Origin: Bacteroidota bacterium
Lineage (GTDB): Bacteria; Bacteroidota; Rhodothermia; Rhodothermales; UBA10348
Length of the DNA stretch: 11,189 nt
Reading direction: 5' to 3'
Assembly (NCBI GenBank): GCA_024640835.1
Contig: JAHEEH010000022.1
Location: forward strand, 1 to 11,189
Shown: positions 1 through 4,510 of the stretch, piece by piece
Numbering within the stretch: the stretch's first letter is position 1
Layout: the number at the start of each line of letters is the position of its first letter
The notes under the pieces: model-generated
Database searches by the model: none
Seen by the model: only the letters and a program-made list of their open reading frames with translations
Told to the model about the DNA's origin: nothing
Made by a program: the position numbers and the translations under genes

Positions 1-644
1 CGTCGTCGAATCCCTTTCCAGCCACCCTCTGCACATCGGTGAACGACGTCGTCGTGCACGGCATTCCGGACGAGCGTCCGTTGGAAGAGGGGGACCTGGT
101 CTCGGTGGACTGCGGAGTCGTCCTGGATGGCTATGTGGGGGACAGCGCCTACACGTTCGCCGTCGGCGACCTGGACGAGGGTCGTGCGAGGCTCTGCTCC
201 GTGACCTATGACGCGCTGACGGCCGGCGTTTCGGCGGCGGCGATCGGTAACCGCATCGGGGACATCGGCCATGCCGTTCAGGCCCGATGCGAAGGAGCCG
301 GCTACGGAGTGGTTCGGGACCTGGTGGGGCACGGCATAGGCCGGAGCCTGCACGAGGAGCCGTCCGTACCGAACTTTGGCCGGCGCGGCGTCGGTCGGCG
401 GCTCAAGGACGGGCTGACGATCTGCATCGAACCGATGGTCAATGCGGGGACGGGCGACGTCACCACGGACGGGGACGGCTGGACCGTGCGCTCGGCGGAC
501 GGGTCACCCTCCGCGCACTACGAGCACATGGTGGTCGTCCGTAGGGGTGGAACCGAGGTGCTGACTTCCTTCCGTCATATCGAAGAGGTCGTGGGGATGC
601 CGCCGTATGCGCGCGTGGTGTCGGAGGTCGAAGTCCATGGCTGA
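1..644 (+). CDS. map: Methionine aminopeptidase type I, 5' end missing
   Basis: Removes the initiator methionine from new proteins in the cytoplasm, after deformylase has acted. The reading frame is open from the left edge, so the true start lies outside the window; about 213 residues are visible against roughly 250-265 for the family. Counting from the first complete codon (base 3), the type I signature is complete: substrate-gating His19 in CTSVNDVVVHG, metal ligands Asp36 and Asp47 (SVDCG...GDSAY), His110 (GHGIG), Glu143 (CIEPM) and Glu174 (YEHM). An ATG at 39 is not expected to be the start, because the conserved PFPATLCTSVN segment lies before or across it. It sits at the head of the alpha ribosomal-protein cluster, as in many bacteria, with rpmJ 81 bases downstream. 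Identification is firm. Confidence 0.96.
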   Translation, partial: SSNPFPATLCTSVNDVVVHGIPDERPLEEGDLVSVDCGVVLDGYVGDSAYTFAVGDLDEGRARLCSVTYDALTAGVSAAAIGNRIGDIGHAVQARCEGAGYGVVRDLVGHGIGRSLHEEPSVPNFGRRGVGRRLKDGLTICIEPMVNAGTGDVTTDGDGWTVRSADGSPSAHYEHMVVVRRGGTEVLTSFRHIEEVVGMPPYARVVSEVEVHG

Positions 645-729
645 ACCGGGGATCCGAACCAACACGAACGCCGTGCGTTCTATCTGTTCTGCACCAAATG
701 CGGCCGTACGGGTCGTGCTGATGCCATGA
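637..729 (+). other. Spacer/mini-ORF in the usual infA position
   Basis: In many bacteria infA (initiation factor IF-1, about 72 residues) lies between map and rpmJ; here only 81 bases separate them. A 30-codon ORF starts at ATG 637, overlaps the end of map by 8 bases and ends in an ATGA overlap with the rpmJ start, so it could couple translation of the two. Its sequence (starts MAEPGIRT, contains PNAAVRVVL) faintly recalls the start of IF-1 (MAKE.IR...PNA.FRV.L), but it lacks the rest of the OB fold. Third-position GC looks lower than in the neighbouring genes. It may be a decayed infA, a leader ORF or chance. The rpmJ frame is also open across this spacer, back to the map stop, without a standard start codon. 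Confidence 0.25.
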
Positions 730-842
730 AGGTCCGTGCCAGCGTGAAGAAGCGCAGTTCCGACGACAAGATCGTTCGTCGCAAGGGACGCGTTTACATC
801 ATCAACAAGAAGAATCCGAAGCACAAGCAGCGTCAGGGCTGA
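726..842 (+). CDS. rpmJ: 50S ribosomal protein L36, cysteine-free form
   Basis: Small protein of the large ribosomal subunit, bound to 23S rRNA. The 38-residue product begins [10 protein letters not shown] and ends NPKHKQRQG, the invariant ends of the family. Classical L36 carries a C..C..C..H zinc ribbon; here the cysteine positions are replaced (SSDDK and YIINKKN), so this is the zinc-independent C-minus type. The ATG at 726 is chosen because MKVRASVK is the universal start. No Shine-Dalgarno sequence is visible; the start overlaps the stop of the upstream mini-ORF as ATGA. It lies between map and rpsM in normal alpha-operon order. The gene is too short for most ORF finders but its identity is clear. 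Confidence 0.95.
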   Translation: MKVRASVKKRSSDDKIVRRKGRVYIINKKNPKHKQRQG

Positions 843-857
843 TCCCGCCAGGGACAG
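839..857 (+). promoter_or_regulatory. Small hairpin at the rpmJ-rpsM junction
   Basis: CTG (839-841), bulged A842 and TCCC (843-846) pair with GGGA (851-854) and CAG (855-857) around a GCCA loop, giving 7 pairs with one bulge and including the rpmJ stop codon. There is no T-run, so it is not a terminator. Short GC-rich hairpins arise easily by chance; it is listed because each alpha-operon spacer has one. Confidence 0.25.
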
Positions 858-878
858 AACCTCCGCTCGAGAAGCGAT

Positions 879-1259
879 ATGCCACGTATTTCAGGCGTAG
901 ACGTACCCCCGACGAAGCGCGGTGAGATCGCGCTGACGTCCATCTTCGGGATCGGCCGCTCCCGCGCGATCGAGATCCTGGAGAAAGCGGGGATCGACCC
1001 GAACGACAGGCCGGAGACCTGGTCCGACGAGCAGACACGGACCGTTCGTCGAATGATCGAGGACGACTACCAGGTCGAAGGGCAACTGCGCACGGAGACG
1101 CAGCTCAACATCAAGCGGCTGATGGACATCGGCTGCTATCGGGGACTTCGTCACCGTCGCGGTCTTCCCGTCCGCGGTCAGCGGACACAGACGAATGCGC
1201 GCACCCGCAAGGGCAAGCGCAAGACGGTCGCCGGCAAGAAGCAGGCTCCCCGCAAGTAA
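879..1259 (+). CDS. rpsM: 30S ribosomal protein S13
   Basis: S13 sits in the head of the small subunit, contacting 16S rRNA, S19 and the P-site tRNA, and forms bridges to the large subunit. The 126-residue length is typical. The start [10 protein letters not shown], the helix-turn-helix region [15 protein letters not shown] (about residues 21-35) and the signature [19 protein letters not shown] (about 86-104) followed by the basic tail [10 protein letters not shown] are all present. The start at 879 is fixed by the conserved MPRI..V. The upstream sequence has only a poor GAGAAG purine patch. It lies 36 bases after rpmJ and 47 before rpsK in the standard order. Confidence 0.98.
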   Translation: MPRISGVDVPPTKRGEIALTSIFGIGRSRAIEILEKAGIDPNDRPETWSDEQTRTVRRMIEDDYQVEGQLRTETQLNIKRLMDIGCYRGLRHRRGLPVRGQRTQTNARTRKGKRKTVAGKKQAPRK

Positions 1260-1266
1260 TGTGACA

Positions 1267-1286
1267 GGGAGCCCGCGAGGGCTGCC
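1267..1286 (+). promoter_or_regulatory. GNRA-capped hairpin in the rpsM-rpsK spacer
   Basis: AGCCC (1270-1274) pairs perfectly with GGGCT (1279-1283) around GCGA, a GNRA tetraloop. Below it a G1269-G1284 mismatch is followed by GG/CC pairs (1267-1268 with 1285-1286). It lies 7 bases after the rpsM stop and 20 bases before the rpsK start. There is no following T-run. A stable RNA hairpin is likely; its role is unknown. Confidence 0.4.
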
Positions 1287-1306
1287 AAACCAGCTTTCCC
1301 ACAGAC

Positions 1307-1705
1307 ATGGCGAAAAGACAGCGCACTACCGGTCGCACCCGCAAGAAGAACGTGGTCGTCGAATCGAACGGCCAGGTCCATATCAGGGCGACCTTCAACA
1401 ACGTGCTCATCACGGTCACCGACCAGTACGGCAACACGATCTCCTGGGCCAGTTCGGGCAAGATGGGCTTCAAGGGAAGCCGCAAGAACACCCCGTACGC
1501 GGCGCAGATCGCCTCGAGCGAGGCGGGCAAGGAGGCCTACGATCTGGGTCTTCGGCGGGTCGAGGTGTACGTGAAAGGTCCCGGCTCCGGTCGGGAGTCG
1601 GCGATTCGTGCCCTGTCCGCCGTCGGTCTCGAAATAGCAACCATCCGGGACGTAACTCCCATTCCTCACAACGGCTGCCGGCCGCCGAAACGCCGCCGCG
1701 TCTGA
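1307..1705 (+). CDS. rpsK: 30S ribosomal protein S11
   Basis: S11 lines the platform of the small subunit next to the E-site mRNA path and binds 16S rRNA with S7 and S18. The product has 132 residues, the usual length. Family hallmarks are [19 protein letters not shown] (about 21-39), [14 protein letters not shown] (about 54-67), [15 protein letters not shown] (about 89-103) and the nearly invariant end [18 protein letters not shown]. The start MAKRQR is fixed by alignment to the family. No Shine-Dalgarno motif precedes it; the bases just before the ATG are GAC, a pattern repeated at several starts here. It is followed by an unusually long, foldable spacer before rpsD. Confidence 0.98.
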   Translation: MAKRQRTTGRTRKKNVVVESNGQVHIRATFNNVLITVTDQYGNTISWASSGKMGFKGSRKNTPYAAQIASSEAGKEAYDLGLRRVEVYVKGPGSGRESAIRALSAVGLEIATIRDVTPIPHNGCRPPKRRRV

Positions 1706-1717
1706 CGCGGGCGGATC

Positions 1718-1802
1718 GGATCGCGGGCAACCGCGGTCCCGGCATGAGTCCGGCTACGGGGACGCACGGTGCGTGCCCGTACGTTTGTTGAACCGGCAAA
1801 CG
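1718..1802 (+). promoter_or_regulatory. Three-hairpin structured leader upstream of rpsD
   Basis: The 110-base rpsK-rpsD spacer contains three consecutive inverted repeats. Hairpin 1 (1718-1739): GGATCGCGG pairs with CCGCGGTCC, 9 pairs including one G-U, capped by GCAA, a GNRA tetraloop. Hairpin 2 (1756-1780): ACGGG, G, ACGCA pairs with TGCGT, G, CCCGT, 10 pairs with one G-G mismatch and a CGG loop. Hairpin 3 (1782-1802): CGTTTG pairs with CAAACG around a 9-base loop. The rpsD ATG follows 13 bases later. There is no T-run good enough for a terminator. S4, the product of the next gene, is the known translational repressor of this operon in Escherichia coli and has its own leader in Bacillus, so an S4-binding control element is the natural guess. 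The structure is seen; the function is inference. Confidence 0.5.
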
Positions 1803-1815
1803 AGAAAGAACCGAA

Positions 1816-2418
1816 ATGGCCCGATACAGAGGCCCCAAACAGAAGATTGCGCGCCGCTTCAAGGAGCCGATCTTCGGCCCCTCGAAATCGCTCGAACGCA
1901 AGCCCCATCCTCCGGGGCAGCACGGTCGTGGTCGCCGCTCCAAGGAGAGCGAGTACTCCGTGCAGCTCAAGGAGAAGCAGAAGGCGAAATACACCTACGG
2001 ACTGCTCGAGCGGCAATTCCGCAATCTGTTCGACAAGGCGGCGCGAAAGAAGGGCGTGACCGGCGAGAACCTACTGAAGTTTCTCGAGGCACGGCTGGAC
2101 AACACCGTGTTCCGCATGGGATTCGCGCGTACCCGCCGGCAGGCGAGGCAGCTCGTCACGCACGGTCACGTGACCGTGAATGGCAGCGTCGTCGACATTC
2201 CGTCGGCGCAGCTGCGTGCGGGTGATCTCGTCGCGCTTCGGCCCAAGAGCCGAAGCCTGTACGTGGTCCGGGACGCCGTGAAGACTACCCGCCGGTCCTT
2301 CCCCTGGATCGAGGTCGACAGGAACCAGATGCAGGGCAAGTTCCTGGACTATCCGAACCGTTCGGATATCCCGGAGAACATCCGGGAGCAGCTCATCGTC
2401 GAGCTGTACTCGAAGTAG
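1816..2418 (+). CDS. rpsD: 30S ribosomal protein S4, zinc-free form
   Basis: S4 is a primary 16S rRNA-binding protein that starts assembly of the small-subunit body, guards decoding accuracy and in several bacteria represses its own mRNA. The 200 residues show MARYRGPKQKIARRF at the start, PGQHGRGRRSKESEYSVQL (about 33-51) and an S4 RNA-binding domain around residues 91-155 (ARLDNTVFRMGFARTRRQA then HGHVTVNG). The C-terminus DIPENIREQLIVELYSK is typical. There are no cysteines, so the N-terminal zinc knuckle found in some S4 proteins is absent. The start at 1816 is fixed by MARY.GP. It is preceded by a structured spacer and by CCGAA directly before ATG, the same octamer CCGAAATG as at rpoA. 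Confidence 0.98.
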   Translation: MARYRGPKQKIARRFKEPIFGPSKSLERKPHPPGQHGRGRRSKESEYSVQLKEKQKAKYTYGLLERQFRNLFDKAARKKGVTGENLLKFLEARLDNTVFRMGFARTRRQARQLVTHGHVTVNGSVVDIPSAQLRAGDLVALRPKSRSLYVVRDAVKTTRRSFPWIEVDRNQMQGKFLDYPNRSDIPENIREQLIVELYSK

Positions 2419-2442
2419 TCCTTCTTCTCCCGCCCTCGCCCC

Positions 2443-2468
2443 GGGCCGACGGTCCCCGCCGGAGGCCT
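2443..2468 (+). promoter_or_regulatory. Hairpin with tandem G-A pairs upstream of rpoA
   Basis: In the 84-base rpsD-rpoA spacer, GGCC (2444-2447), GA (2448-2449) and CGG (2450-2452) face CCG (2459-2461), GA (2462-2463) and GGCC (2464-2467) around a TCCCCG loop. The GA/GA step could form two sheared G-A pairs, a common feature of protein-binding or tightly folded RNAs; G2443 and T2468 add a wobble. There is no T-run, so it is not a terminator. It lies 34 bases before the rpoA start. Its role is unknown. Confidence 0.35.
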
Positions 2469-2502
2469 CGGAAGCTGCACAGAACGTACTCTACGAGCCG
2501 AA

Positions 2503-3480
2503 ATGAGCACTTACACGATTCAGATGCCCGAAGGCGTGGAGGTCGAGGAGGCCTCCGGTACTTACGGCCGTTTCGTCATTCAACCCCTCGAGCGTGGCTA
2601 CGGCGTTACGATCGCCAACGCGCTTCGCCGCGTGCTGCTGTCGTCCCTTCCCGGCGTCGCCATCACGGCCGTCAAGATCGACGGCGTCCAGCACGAGTTC
2701 TCCACGATCGACGGCGTCACGGAGGACGTCGCGGACATCATCCTGAACCTCAAGGGTGTCCGCTTCCAGGCCGGTGAGGCCGCCGGTGGCGTGATCCATC
2801 TGATGGTCAAGGGTCCCGGCGAGTGGACCGCGGGAGACATCGCGGCCGCGACCAGCGAGTACACGGTCCTGAACGCGGATCACCACATCGCGACGTTGGC
2901 CAAGGGGGCCAATCTCTCGGTCGAACTCAGGATGGATGCGGGGCGGGGTTATGTGCCGGCCGACGAGAACAAGCGCCCGGACGATCCCATCGGCGTGATC
3001 GCGGTGGATTCCATCTTCACTCCGATCCGGAACGTACGGTACACGATCAAGGAGACGCGCGTGGGCGAGAAGATCGACTACGAGCGCCTCACCCTGGAGG
3101 TGACGACGGACGGGTCGATTCAGCCGGAAGATGCCCTCGCGGAGGCTGCGGGCATCATGCGCGATCACGTGAACCTCTTCATCCGCATGGATTCGGAGCC
3201 CGCTCCCTCGGCGGAGGAGAAGGAGGTCGACGCGGAGGTCCAGCGCGTGCGTGAGCTGCTCGCCCAGTCCGTTGACGAGCTCGACCTTTCGGTCCGCGCT
3301 CACAACTGCCTCAAGGCGGCCAATATCAAGACGATCGGCGATCTCGTTCGCCGCGAGGAGTCGGAGATGCTCAAGTTCCGCAACTTCGGAAGGAAGTCGC
3401 TGCAGGAACTCCTGCAGGTTCTCGAAGAGCGGAGCCTTCACTTCGGCATGGACGTGGACAAGTACCTCGAGGAAGTCTAG
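2503..3480 (+). CDS. rpoA: DNA-directed RNA polymerase subunit alpha
   Basis: Alpha dimerises to scaffold assembly of the polymerase core and its C-terminal domain contacts upstream promoter DNA and activators. The 325 residues are normal length. The N-terminal domain (about 1-230) contains YGRFVIQPLERGYGVTIANALRRVLL (in pieces 21-46), GVQHEFSTIDGVTEDV and the VNLFIRM end. An acidic linker (about 230-250, PAPSAEEKEVDAEV) leads to the C-terminal domain (about 255-325). There LSVRAHNCLKAANI and FGRKSLQELLQVL keep the DNA-contacting Arg265 and Asn268 (numbers fall on those of E. coli). The start MSTYTIQMPE is well placed; no Shine-Dalgarno is present. It is the standard neighbour of rpsD and rplQ. 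Confidence 0.98.
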   Translation: MSTYTIQMPEGVEVEEASGTYGRFVIQPLERGYGVTIANALRRVLLSSLPGVAITAVKIDGVQHEFSTIDGVTEDVADIILNLKGVRFQAGEAAGGVIHLMVKGPGEWTAGDIAAATSEYTVLNADHHIATLAKGANLSVELRMDAGRGYVPADENKRPDDPIGVIAVDSIFTPIRNVRYTIKETRVGEKIDYERLTLEVTTDGSIQPEDALAEAAGIMRDHVNLFIRMDSEPAPSAEEKEVDAEVQRVRELLAQSVDELDLSVRAHNCLKAANIKTIGDLVRREESEMLKFRNFGRKSLQELLQVLEERSLHFGMDVDKYLEEV

Positions 3481-3513
3481 GCGCCCGCGCGCCAGTCAAC
3501 CTTCGCGGGTCGC
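3481..3513 (+). promoter_or_regulatory. Hairpin in the rpoA-rplQ spacer
   Basis: CCCGCG (3484-3489) pairs perfectly with CGCGGG (3504-3509) around a 14-base loop; a G-U pair and two more pairs beyond a bulged C3511 extend the stem to the base after the rpoA stop. There is no T-run. It lies 15 bases before the rplQ start. Confidence 0.3.
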
Positions 3514-3528
3514 GAACGAACGACGGAC

Positions 3529-4356
3529 ATGAGACACCAGAACAAGGGATTCAAGCTCGGACGCACGAGCACTCACAGGAAGGCCACCCTGGCCGCGTTG
3601 TCCAACGCGCTGATCCGCCACAAGCGGATTCAGACGACGCTTACACGCGCCAAGGCCCTCCGGACCTACATCGAGCCCATCCTCACCCGGGCCAAGGCGG
3701 ACAGCACGCATAACCGCCGGATGGTCTTCCGCGACCTGCAGGACAAGCACTCCGTGACCGAGCTCTTCGGTGATATCGCCGGGAAGATCGGGGAACGTCC
3801 GGGTGGGTACGTCCGGATCGTGAAGCTCGGGCAACGCGCGGGGGACTCGGCGGAAATGGCCGTGATCGAGCTCGTGGACTACAACGAGGCGGATGCGGGC
3901 AGTGCCGGCGCGGGTCGCAAGCGGCGCACGCGGCGTGGTGCAGCGGGTCGCGGCAAGGTCAAGGCGGCTGCTCCGGCCGCAGCGGCAGCGGCGGCCGAGA
4001 CAGACGCAGCCGTCGACGAGGCCGAGGTGGCCGAAGAAGCAGCTGCGGTCGACGAGGCGGAGGTGGCCGAAGAAGCGGCTGCGGTCGACGAGGTCGAGGT
4101 GGCCGAAGAAGCGGCTGCGGTCGACGAGGTCGAGGTGGCCGAAGAAGTGGCTGTGGTCGACGAGGCCGAGGTGGCCGAAGAAGTGGCTGCGGTCGACGAG
4201 GCCGAGGTGGTCGAAGAGAAGGCTGCGGTCGACGAGGCCGAGGTGGCCGAAGAAGTGGCTGCGGTCGACGAGGCCGAGGTGGCCGAAGAGGAGGCTCCTG
4301 CGCCGGATGCGGCCGAAGAGGAGACCCCGGAGGCCGACGAAGAGAAGAAGGACTGA
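3529..4356 (+). CDS. rplQ: 50S ribosomal protein L17 with a long acidic repeat tail
   Basis: L17 binds 23S rRNA near the peptide exit tunnel. Residues 1-120 are an ordinary L17 ([59 protein letters not shown]). The protein has 275 residues against about 115-130 for most L17s. The extra 155 are a basic linker ([17 protein letters not shown], 129-145), an alanine run (146-156) and eight 12-residue units of the form [12 protein letters not shown] (161-256), then an acidic end DEEKKD. The tail is low-complexity, probably helical or disordered, with about five acidic residues per unit. Acidic Ala/Glu tails on L17 are known in some Actinobacteria; the regular repeat is unusual. The frame is continuous, and the alternative ORFs in this stretch are shadows of the repeat. 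Start fixed by MRH...KLGR. Confidence 0.96.
   Translation: MRHQNKGFKLGRTSTHRKATLAALSNALIRHKRIQTTLTRAKALRTYIEPILTRAKADSTHNRRMVFRDLQDKHSVTELFGDIAGKIGERPGGYVRIVKLGQRAGDSAEMAVIELVDYNEADAGSAGAGRKRRTRRGAAGRGKVKAAAPAAAAAAAETDAAVDEAEVAEEAAAVDEAEVAEEAAAVDEVEVAEEAAAVDEVEVAEEVAVVDEAEVAEEVAAVDEAEVVEEKAAVDEAEVAEEVAAVDEAEVAEEEAPAPDAAEEETPEADEEKKD
4009..4296 (+). repeat. 36-bp tandem repeat, 8 copies, inside rplQ
   Basis: Eight head-to-tail 36-bp units begin at 4009, 4045, 4081, 4117, 4153, 4189, 4225 and 4261. Each contains GTCGACGAGG near its start and a GTGG(C/T)CGAAGA core, with only a few substitutions between units (for example GCC or GTC for the fourth codon and GCG, GTG or AAG near the end). The period is a multiple of three, so gain or loss of a unit keeps the frame. 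Near-identical copies suggest recent expansion by slippage or unequal recombination. Units 3 and 4 share the GTC variant and units 5, 7 and 8 are most alike. Confidence 0.95.
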
Positions 4357-4379
4357 CGCCTTTCTCTCCGGAATTCGCA

Positions 4380-4415
4380 CGGGGCGTTCCCAGGGGGAGC
4401 GCCCCGTTTTCTTTT
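4380..4415 (+). terminator. Rho-independent terminator after rplQ
   Basis: CGGGGCGTTCCC (4380-4391) pairs with GGGAGCGCCCCG (4395-4406), 12 pairs including one G-U, with an AGG loop, followed directly by TTTTCTTTT (4407-4415). It begins 23 bases after the rplQ stop and marks the end of the alpha operon. Confidence 0.9.
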
Positions 4416-4483
4416 GGTGCTCGGGCAGCCACTTTGCCGGACGGTTCACGGAACCCCCGTCGGAACAGTCGCTCCGGCGCGCG

Positions 4484-4489
4484 TATCAT
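4484..4489 (+). promoter_or_regulatory. Candidate -10 box of the rel promoter
   Basis: TATCAT matches the sigma-70 -10 consensus at five of six positions and lies 21 bases before the rel start, past the rplQ terminator where a new promoter is needed. No good -35 box is found at 16-18 bases upstream. A small dyad, GGTTC (4443-4447) with GAACC (4451-4455), lies further up. The predicted leader is only about 15 bases, consistent with the missing Shine-Dalgarno. Confidence 0.4.
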
Positions 4490-4510
4490 CGTTCCGGCTT
4501 CTGAACCGAC

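Noticed and set aside
1756..1787. Intrinsic terminator or attenuator between rpsK and rpsD
   Set aside because: The stem is good but what follows is ACGTTTGTTG, too weak for a T-tract, and downstream genes are essential; a protein- or ribosome-controlled leader is more likely.
2491..3441. 316-codon open frame on the minus strand opposite rpoA
   Set aside because: Mirror-frame artefact of the rpoA codon pattern with no family resemblance.
4009..4296. Regular 36-bp repeats suggestive of a CRISPR array
   Set aside because: Units are directly adjacent with no spacers, keep the rplQ frame and encode a 12-residue peptide repeat; it is a coding tandem repeat.
3496..4449. Long ORFs on both strands over the rplQ tail with repeats such as HLGLVDRS or RWPKK
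   Set aside because: They are shadows of the 36-bp repeat read in other frames; the real L17 frame has a conserved core and the right start and stop.
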